Positions 52,456-61,826 of a DNA stretch of 64,000 nucleotides are shown here, piece by piece. The DNA comes from Streptomyces bauhiniae (GTDB taxonomy: Bacteria; Actinomycetota; Actinomycetes; Streptomycetales; Streptomycetaceae), in assembly GCF_004784475.1 (NCBI RefSeq), contig NZ_SRRT01000002.1, positions 124,001-188,000 of the forward strand. Reading direction: 5' to 3'. The first letter of the stretch is position 1; every line of letters starts with the position of its first letter. The notes under the pieces were generated by a model. It had not been told where the DNA came from, made no database searches, and saw nothing but the letters and a program-made list of their open reading frames with translations. The position numbers and the translations under genes were made by a program.

Positions 52456-52899
52456 ATGTCGCTCCCCACCCTGCTCCCCTCCCCCATCCGTCTGCTCGGC
52501 CTGCGCGACACCCCGCTCTCCCTCGACGAGGTGTACGGCGCGGTCGGTGACGACGCGGTCGGCGGTACCGCCCTGTTCGTCGGCACGGTCCGCGACCACG
52601 ACGGCGGCAAGTCCGTGTCGTCCCTGGAGTACAGCGCCCATCCCTCCGCCGAGGCGGAGCTGCGCCGGGTGGCCGAGGAGATCGCGGCCGAGTTCCCGGT
52701 GCGCGCGCTGGCCGCTGTGCACCGTACCGGCCTGCTGGCGATCGGGGACGTCGCGGTGATCACCGCGGTCTCCTGCCCGCACCGGGCGGAGGCGTTCGCC
52801 GCGTGCCGCAAGCTCATCGACACCCTCAAGCACGAGGTGCCGGTGTGGAAGCGGCAGATCTTCACGGACGGCGCCACGGAGTGGGTCGGCGCCTGCTGA
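52456..52899 (+). CDS. moaE: Molybdopterin synthase catalytic subunit MoaE
   Basis: A 147-residue subunit that transfers two sulfurs from MoaD to precursor Z. Family signatures are GGTALFVGTVRDHDGGKSV, LEYSAHPSAEAEL, AVHRTGLLAIGDVAV and the C-terminal LKHEVPVWKRQIFTDG with the active-site Lys residues. Its stop codon TGA abuts the stop of the convergent DUF1345 gene, forming TGATCA with no spacer. Confidence 0.96.
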   Translation: MSLPTLLPSPIRLLGLRDTPLSLDEVYGAVGDDAVGGTALFVGTVRDHDGGKSVSSLEYSAHPSAEAELRRVAEEIAAEFPVRALAAVHRTGLLAIGDVAVITAVSCPHRAEAFAACRKLIDTLKHEVPVWKRQIFTDGATEWVGAC

Positions 52900-53541
52900 T
52901 CAGCCGGTGACGACGCCCGCGACCAGGTTGATGGTGGTGGCCAGCACGCTGATGCCGAACAGGTACGACAGCAGACAGTGCCGGAGCGCCACCGACCGGA
53001 TCAGCGGGTGGGAGACGCTGGTGTCGGAGACCTGGTAGGTCATGCCGAGGTTGTAGCTGAAGTAGAAGAAGTCCGGATAGGCGGGCTTCAGCTCGGAGTT
53101 GAAGTCGATGCCGCCCTGGGCCGGGCCGTAGTACAGGTAGGCGTAGCGGGTCGTGTACATCAGGTGCAGCGCGGCCCAGGCCATGAGGACGCCGAGCAGC
53201 GCGATGGCCGCGGCGGCCCCGGTGTCGGCGCCGGAGCGGTTCGCGACCAGCATCAGCACGATGCCGCCGAGCCCGCACAGCGAGACGGCGACCACCACGA
53301 GTTCGTCCACGGCGGGCCGGAAGTCCTCACGGCGGGCGTCGGCGCGGGTGGTCTCGGCGTCCATCGGCCACAGCACGATCCAGCCGGTGACCACGAAGAC
53401 GGTGCCGACGGCGGCGATGCCGGACAGGATGGCCAGCGGCGCCGGATTGCCGGTCAGGCCGACAGCAAGGCCGACGATCGCTCCGACGGCGAGGCAGCCG
53501 CCGAGCCTGGGAACCGCGGACAACGGCAGCCACATGCTCAT
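52900..53541 (-). CDS. DUF1345-family membrane protein
   Basis: A 213-residue integral membrane protein with about five helices. The DUF1345 signature is the central segment [32 protein letters not shown], followed by [14 protein letters not shown]. The function is unknown. The ATG is 112 bases from the divergent FUSC gene. No cysteine or metal motif suggests a link to the Moco operon it converges on. Confidence 0.85.
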   Translation of the reverse strand: MSMWLPLSAVPRLGGCLAVGAIVGLAVGLTGNPAPLAILSGIAAVGTVFVVTGWIVLWPMDAETTRADARREDFRPAVDELVVVAVSLCGLGGIVLMLVANRSGADTGAAAAIALLGVLMAWAALHLMYTTRYAYLYYGPAQGGIDFNSELKPAYPDFFYFSYNLGMTYQVSDTSVSHPLIRSVALRHCLLSYLFGISVLATTINLVAGVVTG

Positions 53542-53653
53542 ACGGCCTCACCCTAGCCCCGCCCGCCGCTTCCGGCCCGGCAGATGACACCCCCGCACAG
53601 AGCCCGCACCCGTCGATCAGGACTGCGGCGGGGCCAGGTGGTATACACCGAAC

Positions 53654-55408
53654 ATGCCCCCTTCGCGCCGTTCCTCCCCCGCCGGCAGCGGCGGCGGGCG
53701 CCGGTGGGACACCTCCGGCGTCGGGCAGGTGCTGTTCCCGCGCGGGGTGCTGGCCCTCCAGCGGGTGGACGGCGCGCTGCTGTTCGCGGTGCGCGCGGCC
53801 CTGGCCATGGCGCTCGCCGGTCTGCCGGTGGTGCTGGCCGGCCGTCCCGACCTCGCGGTGTACGGAATGCTCGGGGCGTTCACCACGACGTTCGGCCGGA
53901 ATCTGCCCTACCGCCGCCGGGCGTGGGTGCTGGCGTGGGTGGCGCTCGCCATGACGGCCTGTGTGGGCCTCGGTTCGGCGCTGGCGTCGGTGGCGCATCC
54001 CTGGTCCAGTGTCGCCGGAGCGGCGGTCGTGGTGGCGGCGACGGCGCTGGTGGCGGGCGTGGGCAAGTACGTGTGCGACGCGACCGGGCTCGGCGGGCTG
54101 GGCGCGATCCTGCTGCTGTTCTCCTTCGCGGTGGCCGCCAACGCCACGACCACGCCCGGCCAGGTGCTTCCCCGGACGGGCATGGCCGCGCTGGGCTCGC
54201 TGCTGGCGTGGGCGCTGGCGCTGCTGGGCCGCCTGGTCCATCCCGACCGGCCGCAGCGCCTCTCGGTCGCCGCCGCGCTGCGCCAGCTCGCCGAGCTGCT
54301 GGACTCGGCGCGGGGCGGGGTGGGCCGCTCCCGGCACCGGGCGACGGCGGCGGTGCTCCAGGCGTACGACTCGCTCGGACTGGCACCGCCGACCACCTCC
54401 AAGCGCGCCGGTGAGGACAACACCTGTGTCCGGCTGACCGACCTGTCCTGGTCGCTGCTGATCGACTCCACACGCGGCACGCCGGAGGACCCTCCGGAGC
54501 TGGCGCGGCTGCTGCGGACCCAGGCGGGCATGCTGGCCGACCGGCACCAGCGGTATCCGCAGGTGCTGGCCGACCTGGCCGCGTACTCCTCGCTGCCCCC
54601 GGAGCCGGGGCGCCGCTTCTCGCCGCGTGCGCCGGTGCCGGACGATCCGGGGGCGCGGCGGGCCTGGGTGCTGGTGCGGGGGCGGCCCGGCGGGCGCAAG
54701 CCGGTGTCGGTGCTGCTGGTGCCTGCGCTACGGATGGTGCTGGGCACGCTGGTGGCGGGGGGTGCCGCGCTGGCGCTCGGTCTGGGGCACGGCTACTGGG
54801 CGGCGATTTCGGCGGCGGCCGTACTGCACTCGGTCAACGTCCGCACCACGGTCCAGCGTGCGGTGCAGCGCACCCTGGGCACGGCGCTCGGGCTGATGAT
54901 CGCCCTCGGGGTGCTGGCCGGGCATCCGGCGCCGGTACTGCTGGCGCTGGTGATCGTGGCGCTGGAGTTCCTGATGGAGTACATGGTCGTGCGCAACTAC
55001 GGCCTGGGCGTGGTCTTCCTGACCCCGCTGGCGCTGCTGCTGAGCGATCTGGCCGACCCGGAGTCGCCGGAGGAGCTGATCGTGGACCGGGGGCTCGGGT
55101 CGCTGCTCGGCATCGTCATCGGGCTGGTGTGCGCGCTGCTGGTGGTGCACGACCGGGCGGCGGTACGGGTGGAGCGGGCGCTCGCGCAGTGCACCGAGGC
55201 GACCGAGCGGGCGGAGCGGGCGCTGACCTTCCGGTCCCGGCCGCCGCATCCGGTGATCCCGGTCCATCTCGCGGTCAGCGTGGTCGAGTTGCGCGAGGCC
55301 GACGACGCGGCGGCGGGCGAACTGCTGTCGGCGGGCATCGATCCGGCGGCCCTTGCGGCGGCCGAACAGCGCGCGTATCTGCTGCTGGCACGGCTACTCC
55401 ACCATTGA
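53654..55408 (+). CDS. FUSC-family membrane protein (copy 2)
   Basis: A 584-residue paralogue of the FUSC protein at 38615, with the same two membrane blocks and matching segments (GHGYWAAISAAAVLHS, QRAVQRTLGTALGLMI, EYMVVRNYGLGVVFLTPLALLLSD). The N-terminal block reads RAALAMALAGLPVVLAGRPDLAVYGMLGAFTTTFGR. The inter-block linker lacks the poly-Arg stretch of copy 1. A substrate for efflux cannot be assigned. It is followed after 100 bases by Clp copy 2 on the same strand. Confidence 0.88.
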   Translation: MPPSRRSSPAGSGGGRRWDTSGVGQVLFPRGVLALQRVDGALLFAVRAALAMALAGLPVVLAGRPDLAVYGMLGAFTTTFGRNLPYRRRAWVLAWVALAMTACVGLGSALASVAHPWSSVAGAAVVVAATALVAGVGKYVCDATGLGGLGAILLLFSFAVAANATTTPGQVLPRTGMAALGSLLAWALALLGRLVHPDRPQRLSVAAALRQLAELLDSARGGVGRSRHRATAAVLQAYDSLGLAPPTTSKRAGEDNTCVRLTDLSWSLLIDSTRGTPEDPPELARLLRTQAGMLADRHQRYPQVLADLAAYSSLPPEPGRRFSPRAPVPDDPGARRAWVLVRGRPGGRKPVSVLLVPALRMVLGTLVAGGAALALGLGHGYWAAISAAAVLHSVNVRTTVQRAVQRTLGTALGLMIALGVLAGHPAPVLLALVIVALEFLMEYMVVRNYGLGVVFLTPLALLLSDLADPESPEELIVDRGLGSLLGIVIGLVCALLVVHDRAAVRVERALAQCTEATERAERALTFRSRPPHPVIPVHLAVSVVELREADDAAAGELLSAGIDPAALAAAEQRAYLLLARLLHH

Positions 55409-55508
55409 TTTTGGCGGCAGTTGGATGTGCGCTTGCCGACGACTTCCGCAACTCCTCTGTGATTAGGTGGGGTTCCCGCGAGGGAAGACAGAGGAGGCTG
55501 ATGCGCAT

Positions 55509-58019
55509 ATGTCAGTGCCACCTATGGGTGCGTTCGGGTCCTTCGGATCGTCGGACCCGTTTTCCGACCTACTGAATCGTTTCTTCGGTATGTCCACGGC
55601 GTCCTCGCCACCGGCGGTGCAGCGCGTTCCGGTCGGCCGGCTGCTGACCGACTCCGCGCGTGAACTCATCGCGCGCGCCTCGCGGCGCGCCGCCGAGGAC
55701 GGCAGCGAGGACCTCGACACCGAGCATCTGCTGTGGGCGGCCACCCAGGTCGAACCGTCCCGCACCCTGCTCGCCCGCTCCGGTACCGACCCGGACAACC
55801 TGGCCAAGGAGCTGGAGGCGGCCCTGCCCGCGGGCAGCGGCACCCCCTCGGCCGAGCCGGGTCTGACCCCGGCCGCCAAGCGCGTGCTGATCGGCGCGCA
55901 CGCCCGCTCGCAGGCCACCGGTGCCTCGTACATCGGGCCGGAGCACATCCTCCAGGCGCTGCTCGACCCGGGCAACGACCAGGCCGCTTCGGTGGCCCGC
56001 AATCTGGGCGTGGACACCGACAAGGTCGCCCGCGACGCCGGTTCCACCGCGAAGGCCGAGGCCCGGCAGGAGCCGAGCAGCACGCCGACGCTGGACGAGT
56101 ACGGGCGCGATCTGACCGCCGACGCCCGCGCCGGGAAGCTCGATCCGGTGGTGGGGCGCGGCGAGGAGATCGAGCAGACCATCGAGATCCTCTCCCGCCG
56201 GTCCAAGAACAACCCGGTGCTGATAGGTGAGCCCGGCGTCGGCAAGACGGCCATCGTGGAGGGTCTCGCCCAGCGGGTCGTCTCCGGGGATGTGCCGCGC
56301 ACGCTGGAGGGCCGCCGGGTCGTCGAGCTGGACCTGGCCGGCCTGGTGGCGGGGGCGAAGTACCGGGGCGAGTTCGAGGAGCGGCTGAAGAAGGTCATCG
56401 ACGAGGTGACGTCCGCCTCCCAGGACGTGATCCTCTTCATCGACGAGCTGCACACGGTCGTCGGCGCCGGTTCCGGCGGCGAGGGCTCGATGGACGCCGG
56501 GAACATCCTCAAGCCCGCCCTCGCCCGCGGCGAGCTGCATGTCGTCGGCGCGACCACGCTGGACGAGTACCGCAAGTATGTGGAGAAGGACTCCGCGCTG
56601 GAGCGCCGGTTCCAGCCGGTGAAGGTGCCCGAGCCGACCGTCGAGGAGACCGTCCAGATCCTGGAGGGGCTGCGCGACGCCTACGAGGCGCACCACCAGG
56701 TCCGGTTCAGCGACGCGGCGCTGGTCGCGGCGGCCGAGCTGTCCGACCGGTACATCGCGGACCGGTTCCTGCCCGACAAGGCGATCGACCTGCTGGACCA
56801 GGCCGGCGCGCGGGTGCGGCTGCGCTCGCGGGGCAAGTCCAAGGAGGTGCAGGACCGCGAGGACGCCCTCGCCCGGCTGAACCGGGAGAAGGACGAGGCG
56901 GTCGCCACCGAGGAGTTCGACCGCGCCAAGGAACTCAAGCACCACATCGCCGAGATCGAGACCGAACTCGCGCAGATCGAGGAGCGCCGCGAGGGCGTGG
57001 TCGCGGTCACCGAGAACGACATCGCGGAGATCGTGTCCCGCCGCACGGGCATCCCGGTGGCGCAGTTGACCGAGAGCGAGAAGGAGCGCCTGCTCAAGCT
57101 GGAGGACGCGCTGCACGACCGCGTGGTCGGCCAGGACGAGGCGGTCCTCGCCATCGCGCAGGCGGTGCGCCGCAACCGGGCGGGCATGGGCGACCCGGAC
57201 CGTCCGGTGGGTTCGTTCCTGTTCCTCGGCCCGACCGGTGTCGGCAAGACGGAGCTGGCGAAGGCGCTCGCGGAGCTGCTCTTCGGTGACGAGGACCGGC
57301 TGATCCGGTTCGACATGAGCGAGTTCCAGGAGAAGCACACGGTGTCCCGTCTGGTCGGCTCCCCGCCCGGCTACGTCGGGTACGACGAGGCCGGCCAGCT
57401 CACCGAGAAGGTGCGCCGCCAGCCGTACAGCGTGGTGCTGTTCGACGAGGTGGAGAAGGCGCACCCGGATGTCTTCCACACGCTGCTCCAGGTGCTGGAC
57501 GACGGCCGGCTGACCGACTCGCAGGGCCGCACCGTGGACTTCCGCAACACGGTGGTCATCCTGACCAGCAACATCGGCTCGCAGTTGATCCTCGCCCACC
57601 GGGGCAAGGTGGACGAGATCCGCGGCGAGCTGGAGTCGGTGCTCCAGGGCCACTTCCCGCCGGAGTTCCTCAACCGGATCGACGAGACGATCGTCTTCCA
57701 CGCGCTCAGCGAGCAGAACCTCGGCCACATCATCGACCTGCTGCTGGCGCGCAGCGCCAAGCGGGTGCGGGCGCAGGGCATCGGGCTTGAGGTCACCGAG
57801 GCGGCGAAGAAGCTGCTGGTGGCGCACGGCTACAAGCCGGAGTTCGGCGCGCGTCCGCTGCGCCGCACGATCCAGACCGAGCTGGACAACCGCATCGCGG
57901 AACTGGTGCTGTCCGGCGGCGTCGAGAAGGGCGACACGATCGTCGCCGACGTCCGGGACGACTCGCTGCACCTGAGCGTCCGTCACCCGGAGCCGGACGG
58001 GGCCGCGTCCACCGAGTGA
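55509..58019 (+). CDS. ClpB/ClpC-like AAA+ ATPase (copy 2)
   Basis: An 836-residue paralogue of the ATPase at 30055 with the same unusual N-terminus ([33 protein letters not shown]), double Clp-N domain, two AAA+ modules (GEPGVGKT and GPTGVGKT) and a short UVR middle segment. It lacks the Lys/Asp-rich C-terminal tail of copy 1. After TSNIG the sequence is [13 protein letters not shown], again without a ClpP-docking loop. The ATG at 55509 follows GAGGAGG by about 12 bases. It is probably a protein-disaggregating chaperone for stress conditions. Confidence 0.92.
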   Translation: MSVPPMGAFGSFGSSDPFSDLLNRFFGMSTASSPPAVQRVPVGRLLTDSARELIARASRRAAEDGSEDLDTEHLLWAATQVEPSRTLLARSGTDPDNLAKELEAALPAGSGTPSAEPGLTPAAKRVLIGAHARSQATGASYIGPEHILQALLDPGNDQAASVARNLGVDTDKVARDAGSTAKAEARQEPSSTPTLDEYGRDLTADARAGKLDPVVGRGEEIEQTIEILSRRSKNNPVLIGEPGVGKTAIVEGLAQRVVSGDVPRTLEGRRVVELDLAGLVAGAKYRGEFEERLKKVIDEVTSASQDVILFIDELHTVVGAGSGGEGSMDAGNILKPALARGELHVVGATTLDEYRKYVEKDSALERRFQPVKVPEPTVEETVQILEGLRDAYEAHHQVRFSDAALVAAAELSDRYIADRFLPDKAIDLLDQAGARVRLRSRGKSKEVQDREDALARLNREKDEAVATEEFDRAKELKHHIAEIETELAQIEERREGVVAVTENDIAEIVSRRTGIPVAQLTESEKERLLKLEDALHDRVVGQDEAVLAIAQAVRRNRAGMGDPDRPVGSFLFLGPTGVGKTELAKALAELLFGDEDRLIRFDMSEFQEKHTVSRLVGSPPGYVGYDEAGQLTEKVRRQPYSVVLFDEVEKAHPDVFHTLLQVLDDGRLTDSQGRTVDFRNTVVILTSNIGSQLILAHRGKVDEIRGELESVLQGHFPPEFLNRIDETIVFHALSEQNLGHIIDLLLARSAKRVRAQGIGLEVTEAAKKLLVAHGYKPEFGARPLRRTIQTELDNRIAELVLSGGVEKGDTIVADVRDDSLHLSVRHPEPDGAASTE

Positions 58020-58034
58020 CACCGCACGGCTGAC

Positions 58035-58066
58035 GGGGCGGTACGGAGATCTCTCCGTACCGCCCC
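58035..58066 (+). terminator. Hairpin terminator after Clp copy 2
   Basis: A perfect 14-base stem (GGGGCGGTACGGAG and complement) with an ATCT loop begins 16 bases after the Clp stop. Confidence 0.85.
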
Positions 58067-58096
58067 TGTCGTGCGTGCGGGCGTTAGCGTGGACGG

Positions 58097-58447
58097 ATGG
58101 GTGAGTACGAGGTGACCGGGGCGGACACGGCGGTGGCGCTGGGCAGCGGGGACGTGCCGGTGCTGGGGACGCCGCGGCTGATCGCGTGGCTGGAGGCGGC
58201 GACCGTGCGGGCGGCTGAGCCGTTCACCGGGCCGGGCCGGACCACGGTGGGCACGGCCGTGCGGGTACGGCATCTGCGGGCGACGCCGGTGGGCGGGCGC
58301 GTGACGGTGTCCGCCGAACCGGCGCCGGGCACGTCGGGCGGGCGGCTCACCTTCCTGGTGCGGGCCGTCGACGGCACGGGCTCGGTGGTCGCGGAGGGCG
58401 AGATCGACCGCGCGGTGGTGGACCGGGAGAGGTTCCTCGCCGGCTGA
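58097..58447 (+). CDS. FlK-like hot-dog thioesterase
   Basis: A 116-residue single hot-dog domain similar to fluoroacetyl-CoA thioesterase and related acyl-CoA thioesterases. The expected catalytic set can be placed as the Thr of LGTPRLIAWLEAA, the Glu of WLEAAT, and the His of VRVRHLRATPVG. The probable role is hydrolysis of an unwanted small acyl-CoA. It ends directly against the stop of the convergent NUDIX gene (TGATCA). Confidence 0.85.
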   Translation: MGEYEVTGADTAVALGSGDVPVLGTPRLIAWLEAATVRAAEPFTGPGRTTVGTAVRVRHLRATPVGGRVTVSAEPAPGTSGGRLTFLVRAVDGTGSVVAEGEIDRAVVDRERFLAG

Positions 58448-58834
58448 TCAGACCGGGCTGTGGCCCTGGAGGTAATGGCGCACGGCCGGTGGCAGCGCGT
58501 CCCGCTCGGCCTCCTCGAAGGCGACCCAGCGGATCTGCTCCTCCGGCAGCGAGGCCCCGCCGGAGGGCGAGTCGGTGAGCAACTGGCAGACCACCGCCGG
58601 GACGGCGTCCGGGGACTCGCCGTCGGCCGGGCCGAGCGGTTCGGTGCCGTCGACGAGGTAGCCGGTGAGTTCGTAGACGACCCGCTCGGCCGTCGCGCCC
58701 GGTGTCTCGGCCGGTTCGGCGGTGCCGGAGGGCAGCGTCCAGGGTCCGCCGTCCCCCTGGGTGACCAGCAGCAGCCGTCCGTCGTACACCGCGACCGCCA
58801 GCACCCGGCCGCCGGCCTCCCGCTCCGAAGTCAT
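58448..58834 (-). CDS. NUDIX-fold protein with degenerate Nudix box
   Basis: A 128-residue NUDIX-like protein. The Nudix box is recognisable as G-x5-E-x7-R in GTAEPAETPGATAERVVYELTG, but the REUxEE part reads RVVYEL, losing two metal-binding glutamates. The fold context (VLAVAVYDGRLLLVTQGDGGPWTLPSG, IRWVAFEEAE) is typical. Activity as a nucleoside-diphosphate hydrolase is therefore doubtful; a binding role is possible. The ATG start lacks an obvious strong ribosome site. Confidence 0.78.
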   Translation of the reverse strand: MTSEREAGGRVLAVAVYDGRLLLVTQGDGGPWTLPSGTAEPAETPGATAERVVYELTGYLVDGTEPLGPADGESPDAVPAVVCQLLTDSPSGGASLPEEQIRWVAFEEAERDALPPAVRHYLQGHSPV

Positions 58835-58941
58835 CGCCCCGTCCCCTCCCCCGCGCGCCCGTCTTGACGCGCGTCGACCGCCCGGCCCGGTGGCCGGACG
58901 GTCGTTCCCTACCCAGTGGCGCGGGCGCGCACCCGGCGGGG

Positions 58942-59529
58942 TCAGGACGTCTTGATCGCGGCGAGGAACTTCTGCGGGTCGGTGTCCACTTCGCCCTCGA
59001 CCGTGGTGACCGGGATGTTCTCCTGGTCGTACCAGACGGCCGGGGTGCCGGGCAGGCCGAAGGTCTCGAAGGTGGAGATGGACTCCCCGGCCCAGGTCAG
59101 ATAGGTGTCGTCGGAGACCTTGCGGTCGAAGTCGGCCGAGCGCAGGCCGTCCACGTCACCGGCGACCGACAGCAGCACCGCCCCTTGCGAGAACTTGTCC
59201 TCGGCGGGCGGGAAGGGCTGGTTGTCGAAGAGGGCGCCGAGGTATTCGATGAACTGCTGCTGCCCCTCGTCGCTCGCGGCGGCCAGCGCGCCGAGCGCCT
59301 TCTGGTCGCCGTTGCCGCCCACGGTGTCGTCCATCGTCCCGGCGAAGTGGAACTTCACCGCGTACTTTCCGTCGTCGGCGCCCTTGCGGATGGTGTCCAG
59401 GAGCGTCTTGGCCATACGGGCGGAGGCACGGTCGCGCATCTCCAGGAAGACCTGGAGCACGTGCGGCGCGGACAGGTCGCCGTAGTACAGCGTGGTGCCT
59501 TCGTTGCCGGTCGTGTTCGCGGGAGTCAT
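58942..59529 (-). CDS. DsbA-like thioredoxin-fold protein lacking CxxC
   Basis: A 195-residue cytoplasmic protein with the order of elements of DsbA-type thioredoxins: an N-terminal YYGDLSAPHVLQVFLEMRDRAS strand-turn-helix, a helical insert, and a C-terminal GLPGTPAVWYDQENI cis-Pro loop. The CxxC active site normally found after the first strand is replaced by RASA, and the protein has no cysteine at all. It cannot be a dithiol oxidoreductase and may bind a partner or glutathione-like ligand. The ATG at 59529 is preferred over an upstream ATG. Confidence 0.8.
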   Translation of the reverse strand: MTPANTTGNEGTTLYYGDLSAPHVLQVFLEMRDRASARMAKTLLDTIRKGADDGKYAVKFHFAGTMDDTVGGNGDQKALGALAAASDEGQQQFIEYLGALFDNQPFPPAEDKFSQGAVLLSVAGDVDGLRSADFDRKVSDDTYLTWAGESISTFETFGLPGTPAVWYDQENIPVTTVEGEVDTDPQKFLAAIKTS

Positions 59530-59624
59530 GTGTCGAGCTTGGCACAGATGGGCGTAGGGCACGAACGGTGCGAACAGGGTCCGGTCGGGACGACACGACG
59601 TGGCTCGCGGCGCAGTCTGGAGGG

Positions 59625-61697
59625 GTGGACTCATCGCACGACAGGGCTCCGGATCGCGGCCGTGACCTGGACAGGGCCGTGCTCGACGCGCTGTTCGCCG
59701 AATCGCCGCACCCGCTGTACGTGCTCGACGGCTCGCTGCGGCTGGTGGGGTTCAACGACGCGGCCGGGGACTTCGACGTGCTGCCGCTGGGCGGCGCGCT
59801 GGGGCAGCCGCTGCGGCACTGGGCGGCCGGTCTGCACCAGGAGCCGGTGGAGGCGATGCTGCGCGAGGTGCTGGCCACCGGGGAGCCCCGGCGGGACGTG
59901 GAGGTGGCGGGCGGGGCCACGCCGGACGCGCCGGACCGGGTGCTGGCGCTGTCCGCGTTCCGGCTGCGGGACGCGGACGGCGGGCTGCCCGGGGTGGCGC
60001 TCAGCGTGGTGGACGCCACCGAGCGGCACCGGGCACAGGTCCGGCTGAGCGTGCTGCGGGAGGCGAACGCCCGGATCGGCACCAGCCTGGACACGGTGCG
60101 CACCGCGCAGGAACTGGCCGACATCGGCGTGCCGGACCTGGCCGACACCATCGTGGTGGACGTGCTGGACGCGGTGCTGCGGGGCGATGTGCCGTCCCTG
60201 GAGTCCCTGGGCCGCGATCTGTTGTTGCGCTGTGCCGGGTACCGGTCGGTGCGGGCGGCGAACGGGCACCGGGCGGTGGAGGTCGGCTGTGTGATGGAAC
60301 CGGGGCTCACCTCGCGGTACAAGGAGGTGCTGACCGAGGGGCGCCCGGTGCTGATCACCGAGCACGACACGGTGCCGGCCGGGAACAGCGGGCGCGAGGT
60401 CGCGCAGGCGAACGGCGCGCACTCCAGGATGGCGGTGCCGCTGGCCGCGCGGGGCGGGGTGCTGGGCCTGGCGCGGTTCTACCGGGGCCGGGGCACCGCG
60501 CCGTTCACCGAGGACGACCTTCGCCTCGCCACCGAGCTGACCCGGCACACCGCGCTGTGCCTGGACAATGCCCGGCTGTACACGCGGGAGCGGTCGGTGG
60601 CCCGTATCCTCCAGCTCAGTCTGCGGCCGGCGCACGTGCCGGGGCACAGCGCGGTGGTCACCGCCCACAGCTATCGGCCGAGCAGCACCAGTGGCGACTG
60701 GTTCGACATCATCCCGCTGTCCGGGGCGAGGGTGGGGCTGGTCATCGGAGAACCGCCCACGCGAGGCATCCGGGCGGCCGTCACCATGGGTGGTCTGCGG
60801 GCCGCGATCGGCGCGCTGGCCTCGCTCGACCTGCCGCCCGAGGAACTGCTGGAGCGGCTGCACGACCTGGTGAGCCGGCTGGACGCGGAGGAGTCGCGGC
60901 ATCCGGACGAGTCCCTGGACAGCCTGCGCGCCGGGACCTCGTGCCTGTACGCGGTCTACGACCCGGTGGCGCGCCGGTGCACGGTGGCCAGCGCGGGCCA
61001 TCCGCCGCCCGCCGTGGCCCGGCCCGACGAGCCGGTGATGTTCGCGCAGGTGCCGGTCGGCCCGGCGCTGGGCCGGGGCGCGCCCCGCTACCGCGCCGGG
61101 CACTTCGACGTGCCGGAAGGCACGCTGATGGTGCTGTGCAACCCGGTGCTGCTGCGGGACGCGAACCCCGATTCCGGCGACCAACTCACCAGGCTCAACA
61201 GGGCGTTGCAGCCACGGGACCGCCCCCTGCCGGACATCTGCGACGCCCTGCTGCACGATCTGGCGCCGCACCGTCCGGCCGACGACGGGGTACTGCTGGT
61301 CGCCCGTACCCTCGCCCTGGGCGCCGACAAGGTGGCCTCCTGGTCGTTGCCGAACGAGCCGCAGGCGGTCTCGCTGGCCCGCGAGCGCACCGAGGAACGG
61401 CTGCGGCACTGGGGTCTGGCGGACCTCGCGTTCGCCGCGACCCTGGTGGTCAGCGAGCTGGTGACCAACGCGGTCCGCTACTCCGAGGGGCCGATCCGGC
61501 TCCGGCTGGTCCGCGACCAGGCCCTGATCATCGAGGTCACCGACGACAGCAGCACCGCCCCGCAGTTGCGGCAGGCCGAGGACGACGACGAGCACGGGCG
61601 CGGGCTGACCATCACCTCCCAGCTCACCGAGCGCTGGGGCACCCGGCGGGAACACCGGGGAAAGACCATCTGGGCCGAACTGCCCATCCCTGAATGA
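59625..61697 (+). CDS. PAS-GAF-SpoIIE-HATPase signalling protein
   Basis: A 690-residue regulator of the Streptomyces SpoIIE type. It has a PAS domain (residues 10-120, ESPHPLYVLDGSLRLVGFNDAA), a GAF domain (130-300), a PP2C-like SpoIIE domain (335-540) and a C-terminal histidine-kinase-like ATPase (570-690; ELVTNAVRYSEG, VTDDSS, DEHGRGL) like anti-sigma-factor kinases. In the phosphatase domain the usual GDxxGHG metal motif is GEPPTRG at 375-381, so catalysis may be impaired. The start is uncertain: the GTG at 59625 is very close to GGAGG, and a GTG at 59568 is also in frame. Confidence 0.88.
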   Translation: MDSSHDRAPDRGRDLDRAVLDALFAESPHPLYVLDGSLRLVGFNDAAGDFDVLPLGGALGQPLRHWAAGLHQEPVEAMLREVLATGEPRRDVEVAGGATPDAPDRVLALSAFRLRDADGGLPGVALSVVDATERHRAQVRLSVLREANARIGTSLDTVRTAQELADIGVPDLADTIVVDVLDAVLRGDVPSLESLGRDLLLRCAGYRSVRAANGHRAVEVGCVMEPGLTSRYKEVLTEGRPVLITEHDTVPAGNSGREVAQANGAHSRMAVPLAARGGVLGLARFYRGRGTAPFTEDDLRLATELTRHTALCLDNARLYTRERSVARILQLSLRPAHVPGHSAVVTAHSYRPSSTSGDWFDIIPLSGARVGLVIGEPPTRGIRAAVTMGGLRAAIGALASLDLPPEELLERLHDLVSRLDAEESRHPDESLDSLRAGTSCLYAVYDPVARRCTVASAGHPPPAVARPDEPVMFAQVPVGPALGRGAPRYRAGHFDVPEGTLMVLCNPVLLRDANPDSGDQLTRLNRALQPRDRPLPDICDALLHDLAPHRPADDGVLLVARTLALGADKVASWSLPNEPQAVSLARERTEERLRHWGLADLAFAATLVVSELVTNAVRYSEGPIRLRLVRDQALIIEVTDDSSTAPQLRQAEDDDEHGRGLTITSQLTERWGTRREHRGKTIWAELPIPE

Positions 61698-61826
61698 GAG
61701 TTGGGGTGTGAACGGGTGTGACGGGATCGGCTGCCGGGCGCCTTCCGTGACGGGTGCGGTGTGGTGGACACTGCGCTCCACGCATTCCCGCGCTCCCACC
61801 CCCCATCACAGCCGAGGGCCGCCTCC

